Positions 8,685-18,843 of a stretch of 64,000 bases of DNA are shown here, piece after piece. The notes below the pieces were generated by a model, which made no database searches, had not been told where the DNA came from, and worked only from the letters and a program-made list of their open reading frames with translations. The stretch comes from Paraburkholderia youngii (GTDB taxonomy: Bacteria; Pseudomonadota; Gammaproteobacteria; Burkholderiales; Burkholderiaceae): positions 3,837,165 to 3,901,164 of the forward strand of contig NZ_JAALDK010000001.1 of NCBI RefSeq assembly GCF_013366925.1, given 5' to 3'. Within the stretch, counting starts at the first letter, position 1. Each line of letters starts with the position of its first letter. Both the position numbers and the translations under genes were made by a program.

Positions 8685-9443
8685 ATGGATCGGAAGCTAG
8701 GCGGAAAGGTAGCGTTGGTCACGGGCGGCGCGTCGGGCATCGGCCGGGCCACGGCGATCGCATTCGCCCACACCGGTGCGGCTGTCGTCGTCGCGGACGC
8801 TGATGCAGCGGGGGGACGTGAGACGGTCGAGTTCATCGAGACTCACTGTGACGCACGAGCGATGTTCGTTCAGGTGGACGTTACTGATGCCGACTCAGTC
8901 AAGACAATGGTGCGTTCGGCCGTCGACTGCTTCGGCAGGATCGACATGGCTTTCAACAATGCAGGGGTGCCGGATCGCGCCACGAGCCTCCATGTCTCTA
9001 CGCAGGAGAACTGGGACTGCGTGATGTCCGTGAATCTGGAAGGCGTCTGGCACTGCATGAAGGCTGAACTCGATCACATGCTGGTCGCGGGGAAGGGTGT
9101 GATCGTCAACAATTCATCGCGCTCGGGTCTCGTCGGCGTACCCTCTGACGGTGTATATGGCGCGGCAAAACACGGTGTCATCGGATTGACGAAGGCAGCA
9201 GCAATCGAATTTGCCGCCAGAGGCATTCGCATTAATGCGGTGTGTCCCGGGCTCGTCGAAACAGCGCTTACGCGCGCCCGCTTCGGCGACGAACTGTCCG
9301 CGCGCGCGGCGACAGCCAATCCGCTTGGCCGGTTGGCGCAACCCGAAGAAATCGCGGATGCCGTCGTGTGGTTGTGTTCCGATGCGGCATCTTTCGTCGT
9401 TGGCGTGGCGCTGCCCGTTGACGGGGGCGCTACTGCGCGTTAA
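8685..9443 (+). CDS. SDR-family oxidoreductase
   Basis: A 252-residue classical short-chain dehydrogenase with VTGGASGIGRATA at about residue 12, an acidic residue after strand 2 (VVVADAD) that favours NAD, NNAG at about 89, a Ser within NNSSRSG, and the catalytic YGAAK. It ends with the usual FVVGVALPVDGGAT. It lies between two P450 genes and probably oxidises an alcohol made by one of them. An AGGGGAGC ribosome site precedes the ATG. Confidence 0.93.
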   Translation: MDRKLGGKVALVTGGASGIGRATAIAFAHTGAAVVVADADAAGGRETVEFIETHCDARAMFVQVDVTDADSVKTMVRSAVDCFGRIDMAFNNAGVPDRATSLHVSTQENWDCVMSVNLEGVWHCMKAELDHMLVAGKGVIVNNSSRSGLVGVPSDGVYGAAKHGVIGLTKAAAIEFAARGIRINAVCPGLVETALTRARFGDELSARAATANPLGRLAQPEEIADAVVWLCSDAASFVVGVALPVDGGATAR

Positions 9444-9478
9444 ACGAATGCAGTTATTTAATTCGAGGAGCCACCTTG

Positions 9479-10720
9479 ATGACCAACGATACTTCCGTCC
9501 ATTCATGTCCAATGGACGTAGACACCTTCCCGTGGCCCCGCGCCGCGGAGTGCCCGCTGCATCCGCCACCCCGCTACGCGATCGTTCGTGAGAGTGACCC
9601 CATCAAGCGCGTAACGGCCTGGGACGGCAGCACCGTATGGCTCGTGACGAAGATGAAGGACTTTCGTGAGGTACTAACGAGCCCGCATTTTAGTGCATCG
9701 CCGGAGACACCTGGATACCCTTCAGTGTCGCCCGCGCGCGCGGCGCAGTCGAGGTCCTATCAGACATTTATCACGATGGACCCACCGGAGCATGGTCAGT
9801 ATCGGCGCACGCTGACCAAAGAATTCATGATGAAGCGAATCGACGAGTTGCGGCCGTTCGTGCAAAAGACGCTCGATGACTTGCTCGATCAGATGATCGA
9901 GAAGGGGGCACCCGTCGACTTCATTCAGGATGTTGCGCTGCCGCTTCCCTCGATGGTCATCTCCATCATGCTCGGTGTACCTTATCAAGATCACGCGCGG
10001 TTGCAGATGCTAAGCAGCAATCGTATGAATCTCGACATCAGCCCGGAATTGCTCAGGCGGTCTGCTCAGGAGATGGAGCAATATCTTGACCGCCTTCTAC
10101 GCGAGAAGGAGGAGAATCCTGGTGACGGAAGCGATCTGCTGAGTCGTCTCGCCATTGAGTGGATCAACCCAGGCAAGCTGTCGCACGCCGACGCTGTGCA
10201 AATGGGCGCTTTGCTGTACCTCGCCGGACACGAAACCACCGCGAACCAGATTGGCCTTGGTTTGCTAAGCTTGCTGCAGGAACCTGAGCAAGTGGCAGCG
10301 CTGAATGCGGACCCCTCGCTGGTGCGGAGCGCGGTGGAGGAGATGCTGCGCTTTCATTCGATTACGCATATGAATTCCGCCCGTGTGGCGACCGCCGATG
10401 TCATGATCGGGGGCCAGCTCATTCGCAAGGGCGAGGGTGTCTTCGCACCGGTGCAGGCGGCGAATCACGATCCCGAGGCATTTTCGGAGCCCAACCGGTT
10501 CGATATTCGTCGTGATAGCAAAGGTGCATCCCATGTCGCGTTCTCGTTCGGCGTGCACCAGTGCTTAGGGCAACCGCTTGCGCGCCTTGAACTCCAGGTG
10601 TTGTTCGAGACGCTGTTCAAGCGGCTACCAACACTGCGTCTCGCCGTGCCTTTCGACGCACTCGAGTTCAAGCATAACGGCAATGTGTTCGGACTGGTTT
10701 CATTGCCGGTCGAGTGGTAG
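9479..10720 (+). CDS. cytochrome P450 (second of tandem pair)
   Basis: A 413-residue P450, collinear with the one at 7310-8551. It has AGHETTANQ, ExxR in VEEMLRF, and FSFGVHQCLGQPLAR with Cys362, the same residue number as its paralogue. Most blocks are identical and differences cluster in likely substrate-contact segments. I chose the ATG at 9479, after GAGGAG. Third positions look less GC-rich than in the first copy, so the two may have been acquired separately or diverged long ago. No electron-transfer partner is nearby. Confidence 0.95.
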   Translation: MTNDTSVHSCPMDVDTFPWPRAAECPLHPPPRYAIVRESDPIKRVTAWDGSTVWLVTKMKDFREVLTSPHFSASPETPGYPSVSPARAAQSRSYQTFITMDPPEHGQYRRTLTKEFMMKRIDELRPFVQKTLDDLLDQMIEKGAPVDFIQDVALPLPSMVISIMLGVPYQDHARLQMLSSNRMNLDISPELLRRSAQEMEQYLDRLLREKEENPGDGSDLLSRLAIEWINPGKLSHADAVQMGALLYLAGHETTANQIGLGLLSLLQEPEQVAALNADPSLVRSAVEEMLRFHSITHMNSARVATADVMIGGQLIRKGEGVFAPVQAANHDPEAFSEPNRFDIRRDSKGASHVAFSFGVHQCLGQPLARLELQVLFETLFKRLPTLRLAVPFDALEFKHNGNVFGLVSLPVEW

Positions 10721-10739
10721 TTTCAATTGAAGGTAGAAC

Positions 10740-11411
10740 ATGACGCAATCCGGCCCAGCTATCCTCTGTGCGACGCTTACCATACGCGAATGCGACGAAG
10801 AAAACTTCGTCGCTTGGCACACGCGCGAGCATTTTCCGGAGCGCCTTGCAATTCCTGGATTTCTACGCGGCCGGCGCTTCGAGCGCACGGATGCAAAACG
10901 GTGCTATTTGATTCTCTACGATGTCGAGTGTCTTTCCGTGCTTTCCCGGCCGGATTATCTTGAACGTCTGAATAACCCCACGACCTGGACTCGCGCCACC
11001 CTTCCGACCTTCCAGGATGGCCAGCGCTCAGCATACCGGTTGCTGGCGGATTCTGGGAACGCAGAAGCAGCGTTTGTGATGATGGTCCGCGTGCGATCGC
11101 TTGATGCACTGGCGTTAAAGGAAGAGATCACGTCGGAGCTACTAAACGATTGGTGCAGACGGCCCGGCATTGTGCGAATTGCTTTCGCAGAGTCTGACCA
11201 GATCGCTTCAACGCATGTAACGGAAGAAAGTCGTCAAAGCGGCAATCGCTTTGCCGAAGATTGGATTTTGTTGGTCGAAGGACTCTCTGAAAAGCATCTG
11301 CGGGATTTCGCACGCGATGAATTCACTGCGTCACGCTGCCGCCGATGGGGTTTAGTCGGGGATGAATGCTGGAAGACCTATGGTTTGCAGGTGCGTGTCG
11401 CCAACAACTGA
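10740..11411 (+). CDS. hypothetical protein, likely duplicated dimeric alpha/beta-barrel fold
   Basis: A 223-residue protein that starts 20 bases after the P450 stop and is probably cotranscribed. The N-terminal half (AWHTREHFPERLAIPGFLRGRRFE, split by CYLILYDVE) resembles the ferredoxin-like alpha/beta-barrel seen in DUF4286/EthD-type proteins, which often sit beside catabolic enzymes. The C-terminal half (ILLVEGLSEKHLRDFARDEF) may be a second copy. No catalytic residues can be named. GC content looks lower than in the core genes. Confidence 0.6.
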   Translation: MTQSGPAILCATLTIRECDEENFVAWHTREHFPERLAIPGFLRGRRFERTDAKRCYLILYDVECLSVLSRPDYLERLNNPTTWTRATLPTFQDGQRSAYRLLADSGNAEAAFVMMVRVRSLDALALKEEITSELLNDWCRRPGIVRIAFAESDQIASTHVTEESRQSGNRFAEDWILLVEGLSEKHLRDFARDEFTASRCRRWGLVGDECWKTYGLQVRVANN

Positions 11412-11690
11412 TTCTTGACTAACTTCCCGTCACCGATCGAGTGCATCGACCTATGCAAGCGCATATGCTCGTGACTTTATATGACGATATCCGTTTACAG
11501 GCGGGTCAACGAGCGAACAGAGAGGACACTTCGCTGTGGCGCCGGTTCTTCGCACTGTACCAAGACGGAAGAATTCGATGGTGCAAATCCCCGAATGGCT
11601 GGCCGGTCAGTATCGGTCACCGCATCTAGCCACTGAATCGGATTTCGACGCCGCGATTCACATGAGTAGGCCTTCCACGCAGCATGCGCA

Positions 11691-12079
<389 letters not shown>

Positions 12080-12094
12080 TCACGCGCGGTCTTC

Positions 12095-12571
12095 TTACTC
12101 TGACCCGAGTTTCTCGTTGTATCTCGTACGCCACGACTCGAACATCGCGTTCTTTCCGTCAAGAGTTTGACTCTCGAATCCCCGGTCGTTAAGCACCTCC
12201 GCTAAAGACCGAAGGCAACTTGGTATTTCGGGCAATCTAGCCAACGGTTTATCGATGTAAGCTTTGGCCGGCTTTGAAAACGCGCTGCCTGCACTGACGA
12301 GAACGTGCTGCAAACGAACGTTGTCAGTCACAAGTATTTCGGGGGGTGCGTTTTTCTCTGCCAACTCACAGATTGCTCTAAGCTCCCAGAGCGGCGCGGG
12401 ACTGTCGAAAATCCGAATGCATAAACAACGGGGGGGCGGGATTTCGAACACGAATATCCAGCTTGCCGAGGGAACGCCTACATACTTACCTGCGTATGTG
12501 GTGATGAACCATGCCCGAGTGTCATTGCTAAGATTTGCAAACTCGAGTTCCATATATGGCAACTGGACCAC
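12095..12571 (-). CDS. hypothetical protein, possibly an integrase-core remnant
   Basis: A 158-residue frame with atypical, lower-GC composition. The pattern of a WIFVFEIPPPRCLCIRIFD strand pair, a helix (LWELRAICELAEKNAPP) and EILVTDNVRL recalls the RNase H-like core of DDE transposases (a strand followed by a TDN motif). The order is plausible, but the first acidic residue is not clearly placed. The C-terminus has SWRTRYNEKLG. It may be part of a broken transposase or an unrelated orphan. Confidence 0.4.
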   Translation of the reverse strand: MVQLPYMELEFANLSNDTRAWFITTYAGKYVGVPSASWIFVFEIPPPRCLCIRIFDSPAPLWELRAICELAEKNAPPEILVTDNVRLQHVLVSAGSAFSKPAKAYIDKPLARLPEIPSCLRSLAEVLNDRGFESQTLDGKNAMFESWRTRYNEKLGSE

Positions 12572-13281
12572 CTGTTCCTCCGTGAGATGAGGATCATCTC
12601 ATTATTGGACTGCAAGGCACGCCGACGCAACCCCGTGTACGGGCAGACGCCCGGGCGTTTCGTGGACGCCGCCGGCCGATGGATGGCGGGCGGAACCCAG
12701 CGTGCGAAAAACGAGTTCTATCGTTCCGGTGCGGTCGCTGGAAACGGCGCGATTCAGAGTCTATCTCATGCTGAGATGCTTTCCGATCGGGGGCGGTCAT
12801 TCGCATTTTGCGAAGACGCATATTCGCCAGCACCGATCGCCAACGGCTCTAAAGTGACCTGCAGCCGCCATAGGGCGCCTTATGGGCAAGCGTCCCCAAA
12901 GGCCGGATTATTGTCATTGAGCGGGGGAACCGGTTGCCGCTTGACTCTACCTAGCCTTTGCCCCGGCCGGCGGCGCGGATCAGCCGGAGAACCGCAGCGC
13001 AGACACCGCCGGCCGATTGCCGTGATAAGCGGCGTTATCGCGTCAATCCGCGCAAATCTCTGGGCTGTCATCGCCCGTCTGATCTCCTCTCCGGCGAGCA
13101 GGCTGGGTGCATCCAGCTACCCCTCCTCGCCTGTCAAGCTTCTGACGGGCAGTTTTTGCGCTTCAGATAATATGCAATTACTTGCACATTTGAAGTGTCT
13201 GTGAGATGCCCTTGAAGGCCTTGCCAGAACGCATTCACTCACTCATACGGCCGGCCGCCGCCTTTTTTTGCCCTATATAAG
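12572..13281. other. 710-bp stretch without a recognisable gene
   Basis: Short frames occur on both strands but none has a family signature or ribosome site. Mixed composition, next to remnants of a transferase gene and a possible integrase core, suggests decayed mobile DNA. Confidence 0.5.
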
Positions 13282-13306
13282 AGTTCGAGCCCCTCCTGCC
13301 GTACCA
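13282..13306 (+). other. tRNA 3'-end fragment, candidate attachment site
   Basis: TTCGAGC (13284-13290) has T-loop form. It is followed by exactly 5 bases (T-stem strand), 7 bases (acceptor strand), one discriminator base and CCA (13304-13306), the spacing of a real tRNA 3' end. The sequence upstream does not form the rest of a tRNA. Ten bases downstream begins a strong terminator hairpin. This is the arrangement left at the distal end of an element integrated in a tRNA gene. The tRNA species cannot be identified. Confidence 0.45.
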
Positions 13307-13315
13307 GAATCATCG

Positions 13316-13349
13316 AAGGGTTACAGGCCTCGCGCCTGTAACCCTTTTT
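13316..13349 (+). terminator. strong rho-independent terminator
   Basis: AAGGGTTACAGGC and GCCTGTAACCCTT form a perfect 13-bp stem with a five-base loop, followed by a T run. No complete gene ends just before it, only the tRNA-like fragment, so it is probably the terminator of an original tRNA transcript. Confidence 0.85.
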
Positions 13350-13492
13350 GTCTTTTTGCTGTCTTTTCGCACCTCGCGCGGATCCTTGAACGCGACGCCG
13401 AGCTTGCTTCGGGTGTTTCCCGACTTAGGAAATCGCGCGCGACGCCGTTAGTTCGACAGAACCGTTTGACGCGCCGCGATGGAGGAATCAGC

Positions 13493-15058
13493 GTGAACCG
13501 ACTAAGCCTCAACACCAAACTCTGGCTCGCGCTGCTGATCACGTGGCTCGGCCTGCTCGGCCTCGGCGGCTGGGCCGCGTGGCAGTCGCGCGCGACGATG
13601 CTCGCTGAGCGCAAGTCGGCGGTGCAGAACGTCGTCGAGAGCGCGTACGGCATCGTCGCCGACTACGCGCAGCGCGCCGACCAACACGAGCTGACGCCCG
13701 ATGAGGCGCGCCAGCAGGCGCTCGCCCGCCTGTCCACGATGCGCTACCCCGGCAGCGGCTACATGATCGTGACGACCGCGACGCCGGTCGTGATCATGCA
13801 TCCAGTGCTCGCCGATTTGCGCAACAAGGACGTGTCGCACTACGCGGACACCGACGGCAAGCTGCTGTTCGTCGAGATGGTCAAGGTGGCGCAGGCGCAG
13901 GGGCACGGCTTCGTCGATTACATGGGACGCCTTGCCGGCCACAACGAGCACGTGCCGAAGATCAGCTTCGTCAAGCGCTTTGCCGCGTGGGACTGGTATC
14001 TGATTTCGGGCGTCTACGTGAACGACATCGACGCGGCGTTCCGCGCCGACCTGCTGCGCTATCTGCTGACGATCCTCATGATCGGCAGCGTCAGCACCAT
14101 CGCGCTCGTGCTGATCATCCGCAACGTCAAGCGCAGTCTCGGCGGCGAGCCCGCCTACGCGGCGAGCGTCGCGGAGACGATCGCCGACGGCGATCTATCG
14201 TGCCCCGTCACACTGGCCGGCAACGATCAGGAAAGCATGCTGTTCGCGATGCAGCGCATGCAAAGCCGCCTCGCCGACGCGATCAGGCGTATTCGCGGCG
14301 GCACCGAAACGATCACGGTCGCGGCGGAAGAAATCGCCGCGGGCAATCTCGATCTGTCGGCACGCACGGAACAGCAGGCGTCGTCGCTCGGCGAAACGGC
14401 CGCGAGCATGGAGCAACTGACGGCGACCGTCAAGCAGAACGCCGACAACGCGCTGCAGGCCAACCGCATGGCGCACTCCGCGTCGCAGCTCGCGGGCGAG
14501 GGCGGCGAGGCCGTGCAGCACGTCGTCGCGAATATGCAGAGCATCGCGGCGAGTTCGGCGCGCGTCGTCGATATCATCGGCGTGATCGAGAGCATCGCGT
14601 TTCAGACCAACATCCTCGCGCTGAACGCGGCCGTCGAAGCCGCGCGCGCCGGTGAGGAGGGTCGCGGCTTCGCGGTCGTCGCGGGCGAGGTGCGCAATCT
14701 CGCGCGCCGCAGCGCCGACGCGGCCAAGGAGATCAAGACGCTGATCGAGGATTCGGTCGCGCGCGTCGGCAGCGGCAAGGCGCTCGTCGAGAAAGCGGGC
14801 GGCACGATGGATTCGCTCGTCGATGCGGTGAAGCGCGTGACCGACATCATCAGCGAGATTTCCGCCGCGTCGGACGAGCAGAGCCGCGGCATCGAGCAGG
14901 TCAATCTCGCGATCGCGCAGATGGACGAGACCACGCAGCAGAACGCGGCGATGGTCGAGCAGGCGGCGGCCGCCGCGCAGTCGATGCAGGCGCAGGCGCA
15001 GATGCTGCGCGACGTCGTCAGCACGTTCCGCCTGCAGGGGGCGGCCGCCGCGCGTTGA
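13493..15058 (+). CDS. methyl-accepting chemotaxis protein with Cache sensor
   Basis: A 521-residue transmembrane chemoreceptor. A first membrane helix lies at about residues 8-30. A periplasmic single-Cache domain follows ([11 protein letters not shown], then [18 protein letters not shown]), then a second helix at about 190-212, a HAMP segment, and the cytoplasmic signalling hairpin with its conserved tip ([20 protein letters not shown]). It ends in an alanine- and glutamine-rich coil. I chose a GTG start with GGAGGA six bases upstream. The Cache class suggests small organic ligands such as carboxylates; the actual ligand is unknown. No CheBR pentapeptide is visible at the C-terminus. Confidence 0.93.
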   Translation: MNRLSLNTKLWLALLITWLGLLGLGGWAAWQSRATMLAERKSAVQNVVESAYGIVADYAQRADQHELTPDEARQQALARLSTMRYPGSGYMIVTTATPVVIMHPVLADLRNKDVSHYADTDGKLLFVEMVKVAQAQGHGFVDYMGRLAGHNEHVPKISFVKRFAAWDWYLISGVYVNDIDAAFRADLLRYLLTILMIGSVSTIALVLIIRNVKRSLGGEPAYAASVAETIADGDLSCPVTLAGNDQESMLFAMQRMQSRLADAIRRIRGGTETITVAAEEIAAGNLDLSARTEQQASSLGETAASMEQLTATVKQNADNALQANRMAHSASQLAGEGGEAVQHVVANMQSIAASSARVVDIIGVIESIAFQTNILALNAAVEAARAGEEGRGFAVVAGEVRNLARRSADAAKEIKTLIEDSVARVGSGKALVEKAGGTMDSLVDAVKRVTDIISEISAASDEQSRGIEQVNLAIAQMDETTQQNAAMVEQAAAAAQSMQAQAQMLRDVVSTFRLQGAAAAR

Positions 15059-15179
15059 TGGCCGCGTCGATGGCGCGCTGCCTGCAGAAGTGCGCATGCT
15101 ATGCTTTTGAGGTCAGGATCAAAAGCCCAAAAACCGCGTGCGCCCGTGCGCGCCGTGCGCACTTCAAGGAGAGTCCCAC

Positions 15180-15563
15180 ATGTCGACGCGAACCCGTGTG
15201 CTGTTCCGCCTTGGTGCCGCAGGCCTGCTGCTCGGCGCGGCGATCGGCGCGCAAGGGGCGAACCTGGCCTTTCTGAACGACACGCCGATCACCTACATGA
15301 AGCAGCGCGACAACGACTCGATCAAGCGCGCGGTCATGAGCGCGCTCAATGACAGAAAGGACGGCGACAGCTTTACGTGGGTCAACGACGGCACCGGCAA
15401 TAGCGTGAAGATCGACGCGACCATCACGATGGATAGCACCTCGACCGACGGCGGCCGCACTTGCCGCATCCTCGGCGTCGTACTCAATGCGAAAGGGCAA
15501 TCGATGAACCTGCGTCCGAACTTCTGCAAGGTAGGCGGCGCCTGGCAACTGCAGAAGCGATGA
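15180..15563 (+). CDS. small exported surface-antigen-like protein
   Basis: A 127-residue protein with a signal peptide (RVLFRLGAAGLLLGAAIG, cleavage near GAQG-ANL). The mature part has FTWVNDGTGNSVKID, a CRILGVVLNAKGQ block and a final CKVGGAWQLQKR. A W..D.TG, C and C..GGAW order is typical of the RT0821/Lpp0805 surface-antigen group, which is exported; the two cysteines could pair. An AAGGAGAG site precedes the ATG. Its stop overlaps the Nudix start (ATGA), which is unusual for an exported protein and a hydrolase. Confidence 0.65.
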   Translation: MSTRTRVLFRLGAAGLLLGAAIGAQGANLAFLNDTPITYMKQRDNDSIKRAVMSALNDRKDGDSFTWVNDGTGNSVKIDATITMDSTSTDGGRTCRILGVVLNAKGQSMNLRPNFCKVGGAWQLQKR

Positions 15564-16009
15564 GCCCGCGAATCGTCTCATGCGGGATCGTGCTGCTCGA
15601 TCCCGACGGGCGCGTGCTGCTCGCGCACGCCACCGAAACGACGCACTGGGATATTCCGAAAGGGCAGGGCGAGGACGGCGAGGCGCCGCACGTCACCGCG
15701 CTGCGCGAGATGGTCGAGGAGACCGGCATCGCGCTCGAGGCTGGCCGCCTGAAGGATCTCGGCCTGTTCGTCTATCGGCGCGACAAGGACCTGCATCTGT
15801 TCGCGGCGCGCGCGAGTGCCGGCGAACTCGATCTGAGCACGTGCACCTGCACGTCGCTATTTCCGCGCCGCTCGGACGGCACGCTGATCCCGGAGATGGA
15901 CGACTACCGCTGGGCGTCGATCGAAGAGGTCCCGCACTATGCGAGCCGTAGTCTGACGCGGCTCTTCGAGACGACGCTGTCGCTCGCGGAACTGCACCGG
16001 TCGCTATAG
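15560..16009 (+). CDS. Nudix hydrolase
   Basis: A 149-residue protein with a clear Nudix box (GQGEDGE, seven residues, REMVEETG) at about residues 30-52. The KGQ before the box and a late ISP-like segment are compatible with a diadenosine polyphosphate or (d)NTP pyrophosphatase. It is coupled by ATGA to the small exported protein upstream and convergent with the binding-protein gene. The substrate is not determined. Confidence 0.88.
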   Translation: MSPRIVSCGIVLLDPDGRVLLAHATETTHWDIPKGQGEDGEAPHVTALREMVEETGIALEAGRLKDLGLFVYRRDKDLHLFAARASAGELDLSTCTCTSLFPRRSDGTLIPEMDDYRWASIEEVPHYASRSLTRLFETTLSLAELHRSL

Positions 16010-16025
16010 AGGGCGCGCGCCGCGT

Positions 16026-17015
16026 TTAATCGAGCGCGTGGTCGTTAGGATGCGCGAACAACGCGCGGTTCTGCTCCGACAGCGGGAAATTGACATTGAT
16101 GCCGCGCGGCGGAATCGGCTGCGTGAACCACTGCCGGTACAGACGCTCCGCGTCGCCGGACGTCTGCGAGCGCACGATCACGCGATTCACGAGCGCGCGG
16201 AACGGCTCGTCGCCCTTGCGGAACATGCACGCATACACCTCGTAGCCGAGCGGCGTACCCGTCACGATGAAATCGTCGGGATGCGGGTCGGTCGCCTTGA
16301 AACCGTAGACGATCGGCTCGTCCATCACGAACGCCACCGCGCGGCCGTCCTTCATCGCGTTGAAGGCTTCCTGATGGTCGCGCACGCTCATGATGCGCAT
16401 GTTCAGCTGCTTCTCGGTGTTGAGGCTGCGCAGCAGGCGCTCGTCGGACGTGCCCGCAGTCGTCACGACCGGCTTGCCGGCCAGATCGGGGAAGTCGGTG
16501 ATGCCGCTGTTCTTGCGCGTGATCATGCGCACCGCGTACTGGAAAAAGCTGTCCGAAAACGCGGCGACGTTTTCGCGCTCGACCGTGTGCGTGGTCGAGC
16601 CGCATTCGAGATCGATCTGATTGTTCAGCAGCATCGGCGTGCGGTTCGACGAAGTCACCGTGATTTCGTGAACCCGCAACTGTGCGATGCCGAGCGTCTT
16701 CCTGATTTCATCGATGATCTGCATCGCGATCGCCTGCGAGTAGCCGACCGTGCGCTTGCCGTCGAAGTACGAGAACGGGATCGATGCCTCGCGCACGCCG
16801 AGCACGACGACGCCATCGTCGTGGATCTTTCTCAGCGTGCCGGTCAGTTCATCCGCGCGTGCGGGGCCGGCGAACGCGAACACGCCGCAGGCGGCCAGCG
16901 CAAGCAGCACGCGGTGCATGCCGCGCACGAGATGCGGCATGCCTGAGCCGCGCGGGGCCCGTCCGCCCCGAACCATACCTTCAGACCCTTCCCCGCAGCG
17001 GCCTGCAACCTTCAT
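16026..17015 (-). CDS. amino-acid ABC transporter substrate-binding protein
   Basis: A 329-residue periplasmic solute-binding protein of family 3. The hydrophobic signal core VLLALAACGVFAFAGPARA lies at residues 35-54. Family blocks are SIPFSYFD, GYSQAIAMQII, DLECGSTTHTVERE and FAVVMD-like AFVMDEPIVYG. It is closest in pattern to glutamate/aspartate binding proteins (GltI). I kept the longest start because GGGAGG lies four bases upstream, but ATGs at 16940 or 16919 would give a more usual signal peptide. No permease or ATPase gene is adjacent. Confidence 0.85.
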   Translation of the reverse strand: MKVAGRCGEGSEGMVRGGRAPRGSGMPHLVRGMHRVLLALAACGVFAFAGPARADELTGTLRKIHDDGVVVLGVREASIPFSYFDGKRTVGYSQAIAMQIIDEIRKTLGIAQLRVHEITVTSSNRTPMLLNNQIDLECGSTTHTVERENVAAFSDSFFQYAVRMITRKNSGITDFPDLAGKPVVTTAGTSDERLLRSLNTEKQLNMRIMSVRDHQEAFNAMKDGRAVAFVMDEPIVYGFKATDPHPDDFIVTGTPLGYEVYACMFRKGDEPFRALVNRVIVRSQTSGDAERLYRQWFTQPIPPRGINVNFPLSEQNRALFAHPNDHALD

Positions 17016-17118
17016 CGGGCCTCCCGGACCGGCGCGCCCAGGCGAGCGCGCTGTGATATCGATCTAACATCCTGCAACCCGGATGGCCCGGCAGCGCCGG
17101 GCCGTCGCTGACGCGAGC

Positions 17119-18843
17119 TTAGGCCGGCTTGCCCCAACTGTCGCGCAGACTGACGATGCGGTTGAATACGGGCTTACCCGGCTTCGAATCGACGCGATCG
17201 GCAACGAAGTAGCCGTGCCGCTCGAACTGGTAGCGCTGCTCCGGCAGCGCGTGGCGCGCGCCGGTTTCGAGGTAGGCCTGGACCACGCGCTTCGAGTCCG
17301 GATTCAGCGCTTCGAGGAAATCGCGCCCGCCGGCGTCCGGTTGCGGTTCCTTGAAGAGCCGGTCGTAGATGCGCACTTCGGCCGGGCACGCGGCCGCCGC
17401 GCTGACCCAGTGGATGTTGCCCTTGACCTTGTAATTGTTCGCGCCTTCGGTGCCCGATTTGCTGTCCGGGAAGTAGTTGCAGTGCACCGCGACGATGTTG
17501 CCGTTCTCGTCCTTGTCCGCGTGCGTGCATTCGATCACGTAGCCGTAGCGCAGGCGCACCTTGTTGCCCGGGAACAGGCGGAAGTAGCCCTTCGGCGGCG
17601 TTTCCGTGAAATCCTCGCGCTCGATCCACAGCTCGCGAGAAATCGGAAACTCGCGCACGCCCTGTTCCGGATGATGCGGATGCACCGGTGCGTGGCACGG
17701 CTCGGTGAGGCGTTCGGGGAAATTGTCGATGATCAGCTTGACCGGATCGAGCACGGCGGCGATGCGCGGCGCCTTCTCGTCGAGATCGTCGCGCAGCGCG
17801 CCTTCAAAGACGCTCATGTCAATCCACGAGTCGACCTTGGTCACGCCGATGCGCTCGCAGAACAGCTGGATCGATTCGGGCGTGAAACCGCGCCGGCGCA
17901 CGCCGACGATGGTCGGCATGCGCGGGTCGTCCCAGCCTTCCACATGGCCTTCGTTGACGAGTTGCAGCAGCTTGCGCTTGCTGGTGATCGCATAGGTCAG
18001 GTTCAGGCGCGAAAACTCGATTTGCTGCGGCAACGGACGCTTGAAGATGCCGGCTTCGGCGAGCTCGTTCAGGATCCAGTCGTACAGCGGGCGGTGATCT
18101 TCGAATTCGAGCGTGCACAGCGAATGCGTGATGTTTTCGAGCGCGTCCGAGATGCAGTGCGTGTAGTCGTACATCGGGTACACGCACCAGGTGTCGCCGG
18201 TACGGTAGTGATGCGCGAAGCGGATGCGATAGATGACCGGGTCGCGCATGTTGAAGTTCGGCGACGACATGTCGATCTTCGCGCGCAGCACGTGCTCGCC
18301 TTCCTTGAACTCGCCCGCCTTCATGCGGCGGAACAGGTCGAGGTTTTCCTCGACCGAACGCTCGCGGAAACGCGACGGCGTGCCGACTTCGGTGGCCGAG
18401 CCGCGGTTCGCGCGCATTTCCTCGGCCGACTGACTATCCACGTACGCCTTGCCGCGCTGGATCAGCAGCTCGGCGAACTCGTACAGCTTGTCGTAGTAGT
18501 CGCTCGCGTAGTACAGATGCTCGGTGCGGTCCTTTTCCCATTCGAAGCCGAGCCAGCGCACCGAGTCGATGATCGACTCGACGTACTCGACGCTTTCCTT
18601 CTCCGGATTGGTGTCGTCGAAGCGCAGATGGCACACGCCGCCGTAGCTGCGCGCGACGCCGAAGTTCAGGCAGATGCTCTTCGCGTGACCGATGTGCAGA
18701 TAGCCGTTCGGCTCCGGCGGGAAGCGCGTTTCGACGCGCTGGCTCCATTTGCCGGTGCGGTTGTCGTCGTCGATGATGTTGCGGATGAAATTGGATGCCG
18801 CGGGCGCGTCGTTGCGGTCAGCGTCTTTGCGTTCGGTATTCAT
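17119..18843 (-). CDS. glnS: glutaminyl-tRNA synthetase
   Basis: A 574-residue class I aminoacyl-tRNA synthetase that charges tRNA-Gln. The HIGH motif is PNGYLHIGHAKS at about residue 48. The second signature reads ITSKRKL in place of the enterobacterial MSKRKL. FDDTNPEKE and the beta-barrel anticodon domains follow (RLFPGNKVRLRYGYVI). The length is normal. It is monocistronic, convergent with nothing, and divergent from the gamma-glutamyltransferase. Confidence 0.97.
   Translation of the reverse strand: MNTERKDADRNDAPAASNFIRNIIDDDNRTGKWSQRVETRFPPEPNGYLHIGHAKSICLNFGVARSYGGVCHLRFDDTNPEKESVEYVESIIDSVRWLGFEWEKDRTEHLYYASDYYDKLYEFAELLIQRGKAYVDSQSAEEMRANRGSATEVGTPSRFRERSVEENLDLFRRMKAGEFKEGEHVLRAKIDMSSPNFNMRDPVIYRIRFAHHYRTGDTWCVYPMYDYTHCISDALENITHSLCTLEFEDHRPLYDWILNELAEAGIFKRPLPQQIEFSRLNLTYAITSKRKLLQLVNEGHVEGWDDPRMPTIVGVRRRGFTPESIQLFCERIGVTKVDSWIDMSVFEGALRDDLDEKAPRIAAVLDPVKLIIDNFPERLTEPCHAPVHPHHPEQGVREFPISRELWIEREDFTETPPKGYFRLFPGNKVRLRYGYVIECTHADKDENGNIVAVHCNYFPDSKSGTEGANNYKVKGNIHWVSAAAACPAEVRIYDRLFKEPQPDAGGRDFLEALNPDSKRVVQAYLETGARHALPEQRYQFERHGYFVADRVDSKPGKPVFNRIVSLRDSWGKPA

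Noticed and set aside
12594..13071. Small frames on the minus strand (79 and 63 codons)
   Set aside because: No ribosome site, family motif or coding-like composition; they are probably chance frames.
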